From a virus, in the IMG/VR virus record IMGVR_UViG_3300031787_000613, positions 1-29,335 of that record: a stretch of DNA of 29,335 nt. One strand, written 5' to 3'. The notes beneath the pieces were generated by a model that was given only the letters and a program-made list of their open reading frames with translations, ran no database searches and had not been told where the DNA came from. A program made the position numbers and the translations under genes. Of this stretch, positions 6,168-13,098 are shown in pieces; position 1 is the stretch's first letter, and each line of letters opens with the position of its first letter.

Positions 6168-8405
6168 ATGCCTGCGGACAACCTAAGCGTACGGCAGCGG
6201 TTTAATGAGATTCTAGAAGCTTCTAGAACTCAAGATCGCAGCAAACAATCTGCGACTATGGTTGTCCTTAGTCATCTGCAGCAAATGACGCTGCTGATGA
6301 TGAAAAAAGGGCTGTTTTTTTACTGCGAGCAAGATACCTATAAGGCTCGGACAAAGTTTGTCGAGGATCTTATCCAGCTAAACCGTCTGGATATTCGGTT
6401 TCCTTCGATTATTCGTAACTTTCTTATCGACGGCTGTGGGCTTTTTTACTTTCGACCGGATCCAAAATTAAAGTATCAAATTTACTTCTTCAACAAAACT
6501 CAGTACAGGGTTTATCACGACATCAACGGTGAGATCGAAGAAGTCGTAATCATTTATAGTTATAAGATTCGCAACAGCGCTATCGGTCTGCCTGCAGATA
6601 CGCAAGGACAGAATAAACGGTATGTTCGAATATCTATAACTAACGACAAGATTACAGAATATGAAGCTAATAGTGAGCTCAGTTTTGAACTTGAGCCCGG
6701 ATCTTTAATTACACCTAAAAACAGTCGTCCGAATACACTCGGATTTATTCCGGCTGTTGAGGTTCTAAACAAGCCGAACGCCAGCGGTACAGAGGGCGAG
6801 GGCGAATTCGAGCCCTTCATGCAGCAAATTGTTCTGCATGATCAGATGATGCAGAATATTGCTAAGAACATTGAGTTCTTTGGCAACCCCACACTGATCA
6901 GTTCGCGTCCTCGCAGTGATCTGGTCGAAGCTTCGGATGCGGATCGGACATTCCGTCCCACGATCAGCAGTCAAAGTGGTTTCGCTGGTATCGATTCGCC
7001 GTCGACACGTGTTTCAGAACCTTTTGGTTCTCAGTCTGGTCTCGGCGGACTTCGTGTCCCTCGGATTATCGCGAACGTAGAGCCCTCCGACCGCGTGGGC
7101 TACATGACACCAGACCCCGTTAACGGGGATATGAACCGGTATGCGCTTTTATTACGAGAAGAGATTCGAACAGCCCTGGGTGGGGTTGATGAAATATCAA
7201 TCAGCGCCGGAGCCACTGCGACGGAAATTAAAGGGCTTATGGGTCGCGCTCAAGCGACTGCTCTTCGTAAAAATAAGAGTTTTCTGACCTACGGTTTTTG
7301 TCGTTTGCTGGAAATGATCCTGTACCATCAGGAGCAAATTTTCCGCGAAAGTTTTATTTCGGTTATGGGTTTAGCCCCGCCGAAAGAACCTAAAGAACAA
7401 ACTGAAGAGACACTGCTTAAGTACCAATCGAAGCTAACAAAATACGAAGAAAATGTCGATCTAGCGATCCAAGCTGCACTTGCCGATAACAAAGTCCCAC
7501 GTGGTGTTTTTGGACTTCCCCCTGATGGGGATCGTGCGGTAACGTATCGATTCCAGGGTGATGTGTACGAAGACACTGCGTACGATATCAACCAAAAGTC
7601 AATCGTAGTCCGGAACTTGCAAGAGCTTGGCGTAGATAGTGTCGAAGCTCTGAAGTATTTGTTCCCGGATAAAACTGATCTGGAACGTTCGGAAATGTTG
7701 AAGGGCTTTCCTTTCCGAATGATTCAACAAACGCAGGGCGCAATGTCGCAATTCTTGCTACTATTGAACCAGATGCTACAAGCCCCGCATCCGTTAGCCC
7801 CTAATCAGCCTTTAGCGGCTGATCCTCGGCTAAACCTAACGCCCTTACTTTATAGGACGTTTGACCACCTCGCGCAAGAACTGACTTACTCGGGCAGCTA
7901 TGAGCCAGCAGATCCCAGCTTCGATCCCGAGCCCGGTCTCCCCGGCGGTAGCAGCCCCTCAGGCGGCGGCCCCGGCGGCGGACCAGGGTTCAACCGCTTA
8001 CCCGCAATGGGTAGCCAGTACCCAGGCGGTGCCTTCGGCAGTTATGCCCCAAGCGCCATCGCCGGCACAACAGGCTACGGTCCCTTCTACCAACAGCCAG
8101 TACAACCAGTCTCTGTCCGTATCCTCCCCGAGCAACCCTTGGGAAGCAGCGCTGGGCAGCTTGGACCGGATAGTGTCCCGGCTCTCCCCGTCGCCCAGCC
8201 AGACAGCACCGTCAGCGCAACCCCAACTGACGGCGGCGGATATTCAACAACTCAGTCAGCTTTCACAGGCCCAACCGTGGGCTTACCAAGCCCCTACGGC
8301 TCAGCCGACCTACTACAACAACGGGTCTACGACCCAAACTTCCTATCCGACTTCTACGGAACAACAGGCTCCAAGCCTAAGTCCCGAAACATCCGCCGTC
8401 GTTAA
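6168..8405 (+). CDS. Portal protein with overprinted C-terminal tail
   Basis: This protein of 745 residues should form the dodecameric ring through which DNA enters and leaves the capsid. Residues 1-575 have the look of a portal: an alpha/beta wing (residues 85-200), a Gln/Met-rich helical stem-like part (FMQQIVLHDQMMQNIAKNIEFF near 220) and a long helical region with AGATATEIKG (about 345). Position between small genes and the scaffold-like gene supports this. An AAGGA ribosome site precedes the ATG. From residue about 578 to the end the tail is Gly/Pro/Ser/Gln-rich and is encoded by the same DNA as the first 169 codons of the next gene in the +1 frame. It ends KPKSRNIRRR. The portal call is based on length, order and pattern rather than one decisive motif. 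Confidence 0.8.
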   Translation: MPADNLSVRQRFNEILEASRTQDRSKQSATMVVLSHLQQMTLLMMKKGLFFYCEQDTYKARTKFVEDLIQLNRLDIRFPSIIRNFLIDGCGLFYFRPDPKLKYQIYFFNKTQYRVYHDINGEIEEVVIIYSYKIRNSAIGLPADTQGQNKRYVRISITNDKITEYEANSELSFELEPGSLITPKNSRPNTLGFIPAVEVLNKPNASGTEGEGEFEPFMQQIVLHDQMMQNIAKNIEFFGNPTLISSRPRSDLVEASDADRTFRPTISSQSGFAGIDSPSTRVSEPFGSQSGLGGLRVPRIIANVEPSDRVGYMTPDPVNGDMNRYALLLREEIRTALGGVDEISISAGATATEIKGLMGRAQATALRKNKSFLTYGFCRLLEMILYHQEQIFRESFISVMGLAPPKEPKEQTEETLLKYQSKLTKYEENVDLAIQAALADNKVPRGVFGLPPDGDRAVTYRFQGDVYEDTAYDINQKSIVVRNLQELGVDSVEALKYLFPDKTDLERSEMLKGFPFRMIQQTQGAMSQFLLLLNQMLQAPHPLAPNQPLAADPRLNLTPLLYRTFDHLAQELTYSGSYEPADPSFDPEPGLPGGSSPSGGGPGGGPGFNRLPAMGSQYPGGAFGSYAPSAIAGTTGYGPFYQQPVQPVSVRILPEQPLGSSAGQLGPDSVPALPVAQPDSTVSATPTDGGGYSTTQSAFTGPTVGLPSPYGSADLLQQRVYDPNFLSDFYGTTGSKPKSRNIRRR

Positions 8406-8811
8406 TCACTTCGGTATCGAGGCTCCGGGTATCCTCAATCAGTACGCCACCACGCTCGAAGATGCGCTGATTCAGCAGCATCAAGTGCTGGAGGAAGTTT
8501 CCAATCGCGGGGCTGCTATGGAAGCTATCCTGACGGATCCTGATCACTTAGCTGATTACACCAACCGTTTCTTTACTGAAGTGTATCCTGTAGACGAACA
8601 GCAACCTGCTCAACAGTACAACCCTCAGTACGATCAGGTTCCCGCCGTGCCCGCTTCCGCCGTGGCCGGTGCTCCCTCCCCCGACGCTGATGCTCAGTGG
8701 CAGAACTTCAGCCAAGTCATGAACCAGAGCCCTGAAAACGCTTGGCGTTACCTGTCCAACATGGGTCCCGAAGCGTTCCGCTCAAAACTCTTGTTCTTGG
8801 ACAACGCCTGA
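7900..8811 (+). CDS. Probable capsid scaffolding protein, overlapping the portal gene
   Basis: This 303-residue protein begins inside the portal gene in another frame; 7900-8405 codes for both. The N-terminal half is Ala/Pro/Gln/Ser-rich and probably disordered, with islands that look structured (NPWEAALGSLDRIVSRL at about 81-97, AADIQQLSQLSQAQPWAY). The second half is helical and acidic (GILNQYATTLEDALIQQHQVLEEV, then QNFSQVMNQSPENAWRYLSNMGPEAFRSKLLFLDNA). Low-complexity start plus helical end, placed between portal and capsid genes, fits a scaffolding protein. The start has no obvious Shine-Dalgarno; the only other upstream-half Met (8044) would still leave a large overlap. It is followed directly by a terminator. 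Confidence 0.72.
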   Translation: MSQQIPASIPSPVSPAVAAPQAAAPAADQGSTAYPQWVASTQAVPSAVMPQAPSPAQQATVPSTNSQYNQSLSVSSPSNPWEAALGSLDRIVSRLSPSPSQTAPSAQPQLTAADIQQLSQLSQAQPWAYQAPTAQPTYYNNGSTTQTSYPTSTEQQAPSLSPETSAVVNHFGIEAPGILNQYATTLEDALIQQHQVLEEVSNRGAAMEAILTDPDHLADYTNRFFTEVYPVDEQQPAQQYNPQYDQVPAVPASAVAGAPSPDADAQWQNFSQVMNQSPENAWRYLSNMGPEAFRSKLLFLDNA

Positions 8812-8836
8812 CCTAAACTCAGGGGTGATGGGGACA

Positions 8837-8865
8837 AACCCCGCTTTGAGCGAGCGGGGTTTTTT
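8837..8865 (+). terminator. Rho-independent terminator after the scaffold-like gene
   Basis: CCCCGCT (8839-8845) pairs with AGCGGGG (8853-8859) around a 7-base loop, followed by six T. It ends transcription of the portal/scaffold unit. The T-tail plus following bases (GGGGTTTTTTATTGTC, 8856-8871) recur at the second terminator near 12160. Confidence 0.9.
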
Positions 8866-8910
8866 ATTGTCTAGCGGTACGTTACGATTGAACTAGCGTT
8901 TTTTACAGTT

Positions 8911-9093
8911 GTGCCCTTCAAGTCGGAAAGTCAAAGGCGCAAATTTTATGCCATGCAGGAGCGTGGCGAAATTTCCAAGGAAAAAGTGAAGGAGTACGAG
9001 GAAAAAACTAAAGGGAAGCTGCCCGAACGCGTCAAAGCGAAGAAAAAAGCTTCCGAGTATATTAAACGTAAGAAACAGAGCTCAAATGGCTAA
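8911..9093 (+). CDS. Small basic phage protein with ASEYIKRK tail
   Basis: This 60-residue protein starts with GTG and reads MPFKSESQRRKFYAMQERGE, a beginning that from memory is frequent in small phage proteins of unknown function. It continues as charged helix (ISKEKVKEYEEKTKGKLPERV) and ends KKKASEYIKRKKQSSNG, matching the tail of the protein at 4578..4802. It is the first gene after the terminator. Its TAA stop is within the next gene's start (8-base overlap, AAT GGC TAA). Confidence 0.8.
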   Translation: MPFKSESQRRKFYAMQERGEISKEKVKEYEEKTKGKLPERVKAKKKASEYIKRKKQSSNG

Positions 9094-9253
9094 TCCGATT
9101 GGTCGCCGCAAGCGTATTTCTCCTGCTGACGAGCTGGAAACGCTGAAAAAAGAGCTTTCTGAACTTAAAGCTGCTTATGAGCGCGATATGGCTCTGATCA
9201 GCAACGATATCCAGACTTTAAATAACCAAATTGCTCCCGTTACGCCAGAATAA
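9086..9253 (+). CDS. Small coiled-coil protein
   Basis: This 55-residue frame begins at the ATG inside the end of the previous gene. After a basic start (MANPIGRRKRISPAD) it has a heptad-like helix (ELETLKKELSELKAAYERDMALISNDIQTLNNQI), so it probably forms a coiled-coil oligomer. The overlap junction is the same RTGGCTRA type as at 4578, 4795 and 5984, which supports real translation. Function unknown; an assembly chaperone-like or minor head role is possible from its place before the capsid genes. Confidence 0.72.
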   Translation: MANPIGRRKRISPADELETLKKELSELKAAYERDMALISNDIQTLNNQIAPVTPE

Positions 9254-9283
9254 GGCTACAATACATGTAGTTGGTGTAAATAA

Positions 9284-10033
9284 GTGGGCTACATTCCTCT
9301 CTCCAACTACAAATACGCCACCGGATTACACAGAATTCAGAGCGGACCTGTTTCTGAGGGCTTTATCGTTCTTAGTTCTGGGATTCAGGACATTGGCGCA
9401 GATTTAGGCATCGTTGCGCCCGGTCCGATGACCTCTGGCGTGTACTCAACCACAGCGTGGCGATCAGTCCCACCTGCTGTATCGGGTTATTGGACCGATT
9501 TTCAGGATTCCGACTACCAAGCCAGTGGAGTTCTGAGTGTTTATAACGGTTACAGAGCGTTAAGCGTTACTACGATTGCTAACGCTAAAGTTCAGACGTC
9601 TCTTGGTCCCGAATTTGGGATCAGAGACGCTGGCAAGTACACGTATTTCGGAGGTTCAGCTCCGGATAACCAAGATTACACTCCTTACAACACTCCGGAA
9701 GGGAATACTGCTGCGCAGGGTAAGACCGGCGGTGGAGTCACCCACGGTCGTTATGAGGGCGGTCTTCTAACAAACAGCCTCGGTTCTCAAGGTACGGCTA
9801 ATCGAGCTGAGTGGGTCTACAATCCTCCTGTTTATTGTAAGACTTATACAGAGACAGTTCGTTCTACTGCGCCTGGTTTGATGTCGGCTGCTTTGAGGTA
9901 TATCTACAGGGGCGGTGCAGCTCGTTATGTATCTAATTACGGCTCTATTTACCTGCAAGGTTCCGAGGGTGTACGTAATTTGGTACGTACGTTCAGTCCT
10001 TCTGTCAACAGCAGCAATCAAAAATCGATCTAA
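9284..10033 (+). CDS. Hypothetical virion-region protein
   Basis: This 249-residue protein is not recognised. It starts with GTG (GTG GGC TAC). Composition is Gly/Ser/Tyr/Thr-rich with short beta-like stretches (YIPLSNYKYATGLHRIQSGP, VLSVYNGYRALSVTTIANAKV), typical of virion proteins with beta-rich folds. It lies between the scaffold unit and the capsid gene, so a head accessory role is plausible. No signal peptide or membrane helix is visible. It is followed by an 80-base gap that contains a hairpin and the ribosome site of the capsid gene. Confidence 0.75.
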   Translation: MGYIPLSNYKYATGLHRIQSGPVSEGFIVLSSGIQDIGADLGIVAPGPMTSGVYSTTAWRSVPPAVSGYWTDFQDSDYQASGVLSVYNGYRALSVTTIANAKVQTSLGPEFGIRDAGKYTYFGGSAPDNQDYTPYNTPEGNTAAQGKTGGGVTHGRYEGGLLTNSLGSQGTANRAEWVYNPPVYCKTYTETVRSTAPGLMSAALRYIYRGGAARYVSNYGSIYLQGSEGVRNLVRTFSPSVNSSNQKSI

Positions 10034-10059
10034 CGCTAAAAATGCGACATTTTCTCGTA

Positions 10060-10084
10060 GTTTAACCGCTATTTATGGTTAAAC
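10060..10084 (+). other. Hairpin ahead of the capsid gene
   Basis: GTTTAACC (10060-10067) pairs perfectly with GGTTAAAC (10077-10084) across a 9-base loop. It is followed by TTGTTTTG rather than a clean T-run, so it could be a weak terminator, an mRNA stabiliser for the capsid transcript, or a protein-binding site. Confidence 0.5.
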
Positions 10085-10113
10085 TTGTTTTGTAGTTTCT
10101 GGAGATATCGACA

Positions 10114-11229
10114 GTGTTTGTCGATAATGATTTCCCGAAGCTTCTCGGCGCCGAGCTCTATCGTCCGCACCCCGCGTACGTTGTAGAGATGGCAGCAGAG
10201 CCTGTGGTCGTTCACGACTTCAGCAAGCAGCCAGGCCAGACTGTGCAGTTAGACCGCTACAGGTTCTGGGGCAATCCGGGAAGCAAAGAGTCACGTGAGC
10301 GTACTGCAGAGCAGACCATCGGTACTGCTAACAGCCGCAACATCGTGAAGGACAAAGTGCTCGTGACTCTTCGCGAGTACACCGGTCCTGCTGACCCGAG
10401 TGATCCCACTCAACCGAGCACCTTCAAGATTGCTCGTGAGACCCTGATCACCGCTCAGCGTCTGCTGCTGGATACCGGCAACCTGACCGCTTTCCACCAG
10501 TCGATTGGTTCGCTGACTCTGCTCGACGACTATCGTCGTTGGCGCGACCGGGTGTTCATCAACGAACTCCTGAAAGCTGTTTCTAAGGGTCAGGCTTCTG
10601 ACACCCAAGGTGGTTACTACTACCCTGGTGATCTCGCTGTTGGTTCTCTGACCTACAGCAACGCCGAACAAGCTAAGTTCGACGTCAAGGACGACCTGCT
10701 GCGCGTGGTGAAGAGCCTGCGTAAGCGTAACGTTCCTACCTATCAGGACGGTTTCTATCGCTGCGTTTGCGATCCTACCTTCCTGATGCACCTGCGTCAG
10801 AACAGCGATTTCCGCGAGGTCGCTCGTTATCCTGGCAACGGTCAGATCAACCCCCTCATGTCCGCAATGCAGCCCAACGCTGCGCTGTACATGGGTCAGG
10901 GCTTCGGTCAGGCCACCTTCGTGGCTGGTGAGCCCATCATGCCCACCGGCTTCGTGTTCGAAGGAGTGCGCTTCTTCGAATCCACCAACATGCCTTCTCA
11001 GAACCAGAGTGCCACCATCGGCGGTACCGCTGCTTCTTACGAGAGCGCTATTGGTATGTTCTTCGGTCCTCAGAGCGTGGGCGTCGGTATCGGCGGCAAC
11101 AACGCTCAGGTGCTGCTGAACAACAATGACGACTTCAGCCGTTTCATCATGATGATTTGGAGCCTGTACGCAGGTTTCGAACTCCTGAACGCTGACTTCG
11201 CCACCATCGCGTACTCCTTTAACGCTTGA
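10114..11229 (+). CDS. Major capsid protein
   Basis: The 371-residue product should be the main shell protein (HK97 fold expected). Support is its position after portal and scaffold genes, length, flanking hairpin and terminator, and a shift to optimal-looking codons (CGT/CGC, AAC, GGT/GGC, CTG), as expected for the most abundant phage protein. Residues 20-60 (HPAYVVEMAAEPVVVHDF, then QTVQLDRYRFWG) and the long helix region near 120-165 (ALLxAQRLLLDTGNLT-like, WRDRVFINELLKAV) recall the N4-gp56 type of capsid proteins, though I cannot confirm family membership. It starts with GTG, with GGAG at 10101-10104. Fifteen bases and a very strong ribosome site separate it from the next gene. Confidence 0.8.
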   Translation: MFVDNDFPKLLGAELYRPHPAYVVEMAAEPVVVHDFSKQPGQTVQLDRYRFWGNPGSKESRERTAEQTIGTANSRNIVKDKVLVTLREYTGPADPSDPTQPSTFKIARETLITAQRLLLDTGNLTAFHQSIGSLTLLDDYRRWRDRVFINELLKAVSKGQASDTQGGYYYPGDLAVGSLTYSNAEQAKFDVKDDLLRVVKSLRKRNVPTYQDGFYRCVCDPTFLMHLRQNSDFREVARYPGNGQINPLMSAMQPNAALYMGQGFGQATFVAGEPIMPTGFVFEGVRFFESTNMPSQNQSATIGGTAASYESAIGMFFGPQSVGVGIGGNNAQVLLNNNDDFSRFIMMIWSLYAGFELLNADFATIAYSFNA

Positions 11230-11235
11230 GGAGGT
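11230..11235 (+). promoter_or_regulatory. Strong ribosome binding site GGAGGT
   Basis: GGAGGT lies 8 bases before the ATG at 11244. It is one of the best Shine-Dalgarno matches in the window (most genes here have weak or no such site) and points to high-level translation of the capsid partner protein. Confidence 0.85.
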
Positions 11236-11243
11236 AACTAACG

Positions 11244-12122
11244 ATGGCAATCAACTCTAACCAGCTCCAAGTTGCCAAGATTTATCCTGGTAACTACACC
11301 AATGTTCTTCGTTACTGGCACGAAGAAAAGTCCGTTGTTTTTAACAACGAAAACGGCACTTCCGAAACCCTGACTGGTCAGCCTATTGGCGGTCCTGTCG
11401 GCGTGGTGTTCCGTCCCGGTTGGATTGCCCAACAGGCAATCGGTTATGTCGACCTGTCTTACCAGGCCCTCGGCACCAACAACCAGCTGGACTACTACAC
11501 CCAGCCTTATGGTTCCGGTTTGAACGGCTCTAATCAAGCCTTCAGCAGCGCCAATGTGATCATCCCCTCTCCGGATTTCCACAAGGACATCCGTTCGGAT
11601 ATCACCGACGGTATCAAAGTGCCTGCTGGCGCTTATGTGTATCGTGCCTCTCTCCGTGTGGACGGCGGCGATGTGATCAGCAGCGGTGTGGGTGGCGGTT
11701 CCGCTACTCCTCAGCTGACCCTGGTTCCCGCAATGAACCAAGGTCTCCGCAGCGATGGCACCGTTGTGTCGGGTCAGTTCGGTGTGTCCGTAACCGGTTC
11801 CAGCAGCCGCATCGAGAACGGCAGCAATGCCTCGGTGAACATCATCAACTCCAACAACCTCTCCGCTCTGGCGGCTGAGACCACTTGGAGGCTGTTCGCC
11901 ACCCGCAACCTCGGCGGTGTTGTTGCTTCTGGTCTGACTCTGGCTTCGGGTACTTTCGACCCCCGTGCCGGTGTGGGCAGCCTGAAAGGCAAGGACAAAG
12001 CACTCGCTGTGTGCGAAGTGTGCTGGATCGTGCCTGACTCTGCTCCCAAGCGCGACGACTTGGCTCTTCAGCCTGGCGGCGTGGTGGAGTCCAGTGTTTT
12101 CACTTCGACTGTGCCCTCCTGA
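11244..12122 (+). CDS. Abundant virion protein co-expressed with the capsid protein
   Basis: This 292-residue protein is not assigned to a family. It shares the capsid gene's codon style and unit, has a strong GGAGGT ribosome site, and is closed by a terminator. It should therefore be abundant: a capsid decoration protein, a head-tail structural protein or a second shell protein. The sequence is beta-rich with Gly/Ser/Asn turns (SSGVGGGSATPQLTLVPAM, TGSSSRIENGSNASVNI) and a C-terminal segment with two Cys (AVCEVCWIVPDSAPK). No enzymatic motif is seen. Confidence 0.8.
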   Translation: MAINSNQLQVAKIYPGNYTNVLRYWHEEKSVVFNNENGTSETLTGQPIGGPVGVVFRPGWIAQQAIGYVDLSYQALGTNNQLDYYTQPYGSGLNGSNQAFSSANVIIPSPDFHKDIRSDITDGIKVPAGAYVYRASLRVDGGDVISSGVGGGSATPQLTLVPAMNQGLRSDGTVVSGQFGVSVTGSSSRIENGSNASVNIINSNNLSALAAETTWRLFATRNLGGVVASGLTLASGTFDPRAGVGSLKGKDKALAVCEVCWIVPDSAPKRDDLALQPGGVVESSVFTSTVPS

Positions 12123-12145
12123 TAAACTTCAGGTTCGGGTGGAGA

Positions 12146-12168
12146 CCCTCCTTCGGGAGGGGTTTTTT
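12146..12168 (+). terminator. Rho-independent terminator after the capsid block
   Basis: CCCTCC (12146-12151), a TTCG tetraloop and GGAGGG (12156-12161) are followed by six T. The stable UUCG loop and T-run make this a strong terminator. Its tail GGGGTTTTTTATTGTC (12159-12174) is identical to that of the terminator near 8860 and reaches the stop codon of the convergent gene at 12173. Confidence 0.93.
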
Positions 12169-12172
12169 ATTG

Positions 12173-12598
12173 TCAGTACGTTCCGGATGAGAAAGCCTGC
12201 TTAATCAAACGAATTTCCTCTGGGTTTAACATCTGCTCTCGTTGTACTTTTTGAGCTAGTTGGCGGATAGCAGCGTCTTGCTGTTCGTTGTGTAATCCGA
12301 TTTCTTTGCCTTGGCCGAGTCGGTAGGCTAAGCGTCGTAGTTGGGCGTCAGGGTTAACGTTCTGAACAGGAGATTTAACGCCAAACGCTCCAAGTAACTG
12401 AGGAATAACGTCTGCACCCATTGTCAGAACCCCTGCACCTACATTTCCGCCTCCTACGACAGCTGCGTTTAGTAACCGCTGTCCCCTACGCGGTTCATTT
12501 GGATTCACCAATTCGTATCCGACGTTCGCCGCATCCAATAACGTATTAAGTACAGGAATCGCCTGTCCTGCTAAACGAAATTTAGTGGGGTTCGGCAT
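12173..12598 (-). CDS. Hypothetical protein with Gly-rich hydrophobic middle
   Basis: This 141-residue protein on the reverse strand is convergent with the capsid unit and divergent from the gene at 12661. Residues 45-75 (LLNAAVVGGGNVGAGVLTMG, then ADVIPQLLGAFG) are hydrophobic and Gly-rich and could associate with membrane. The rest is a Gln/Arg-rich helix (EQQDAAIRQLAQKVQREQML). I do not recognise a family. A minor virion, ejection or membrane-active role is conceivable. Being against the late-gene direction, it must have its own promoter, probably in 12599-12660. Confidence 0.65.
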   Translation of the reverse strand: MPNPTKFRLAGQAIPVLNTLLDAANVGYELVNPNEPRRGQRLLNAAVVGGGNVGAGVLTMGADVIPQLLGAFGVKSPVQNVNPDAQLRRLAYRLGQGKEIGLHNEQQDAAIRQLAQKVQREQMLNPEEIRLIKQAFSSGTY

Positions 12599-12660
12599 TT
12601 GGAAGGTACGACTGGCTTTTTTCAGTCTATCTTGGGTAAACTATCTTAGATTATGGCTAC

Positions 12661-13098
12661 ATGATGACTGCCACTCAAATGAAGGAGTACACCTACAAAC
12701 CCAGCGGTGTCAAAGTAGATCTCTTGAGTACTCACGACGATGGTGAGTACCATATGGTTCGGTCTCAAACGACGGGTAAGGTATTTTTCGCTTACAAAGA
12801 GCAGCTCACTGAGTCCGTTAAAGAGCCTGAGGAGGGGGCAAAACCCGTTAAGCAGCGCCGTGGTAGGCAGATTGTTCGTTCGGAAGTTCCGGCGTTGAAT
12901 CGGATTAATCTGAACAACGCCACACCTCAGATGTTGACCCAGATTCTTAAAGGAGTTGGTTTAAAGACTGCAACCGAGATTTACGAACTCAAGCAGTCGC
13001 TTCCTGGTGAGCGCTTTACGAAACTGGATCAACTTCGTTCGATTAAGCGGGTTGATTGGGATGAAGTTCTGGCTGATGACTCGATTTATGTTGAATAA
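12661..13098 (+). CDS. Helix-hairpin-helix (ComEA-like) protein
   Basis: This 145-residue protein has a C-terminal ComEA-like helix-hairpin-helix unit at residues 82-136: INLNNATPQMLTQILKGVG, then A-T-E-I-Y-E-L and FTKLDQLRSIKRV. This matches the INxNxA...L..GxG..xA..I pattern of DNA-binding HhH domains. Residues 1-50 may form a small beta domain (KVDLLSTHDDGEYHMVRSQ), followed by a Lys/Glu-rich linker. It probably binds DNA without sequence specificity. Its place in the late cluster suggests a role at the packaged or ejected DNA. The 3' end overlaps the reverse-strand endonuclease gene by 56 bases. Two Met codons in a row make the exact start uncertain by one residue. Confidence 0.8.
   Translation: MMTATQMKEYTYKPSGVKVDLLSTHDDGEYHMVRSQTTGKVFFAYKEQLTESVKEPEEGAKPVKQRRGRQIVRSEVPALNRINLNNATPQMLTQILKGVGLKTATEIYELKQSLPGERFTKLDQLRSIKRVDWDEVLADDSIYVE

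Noticed and set aside
9256-9270. CTACA/TGTAG dyad before the gene at 9284 considered as a terminator.
   Set aside because: Five-base stem and no T-run; too weak.
10291-11250. A 319-codon open frame antisense to the major capsid gene (and 11238..11741 antisense to its partner).
   Set aside because: Long antisense frames are expected opposite genes that avoid TTA, CTA and TCA codons. The protein is a His/Thr/Val-rich mirror of capsid codons with no domain logic.
12653-12664. ATG GCT ACA TGA mini-frame just before the HhH gene.
   Set aside because: Only three codons; it might influence translation of the next gene but there is no evidence for that.
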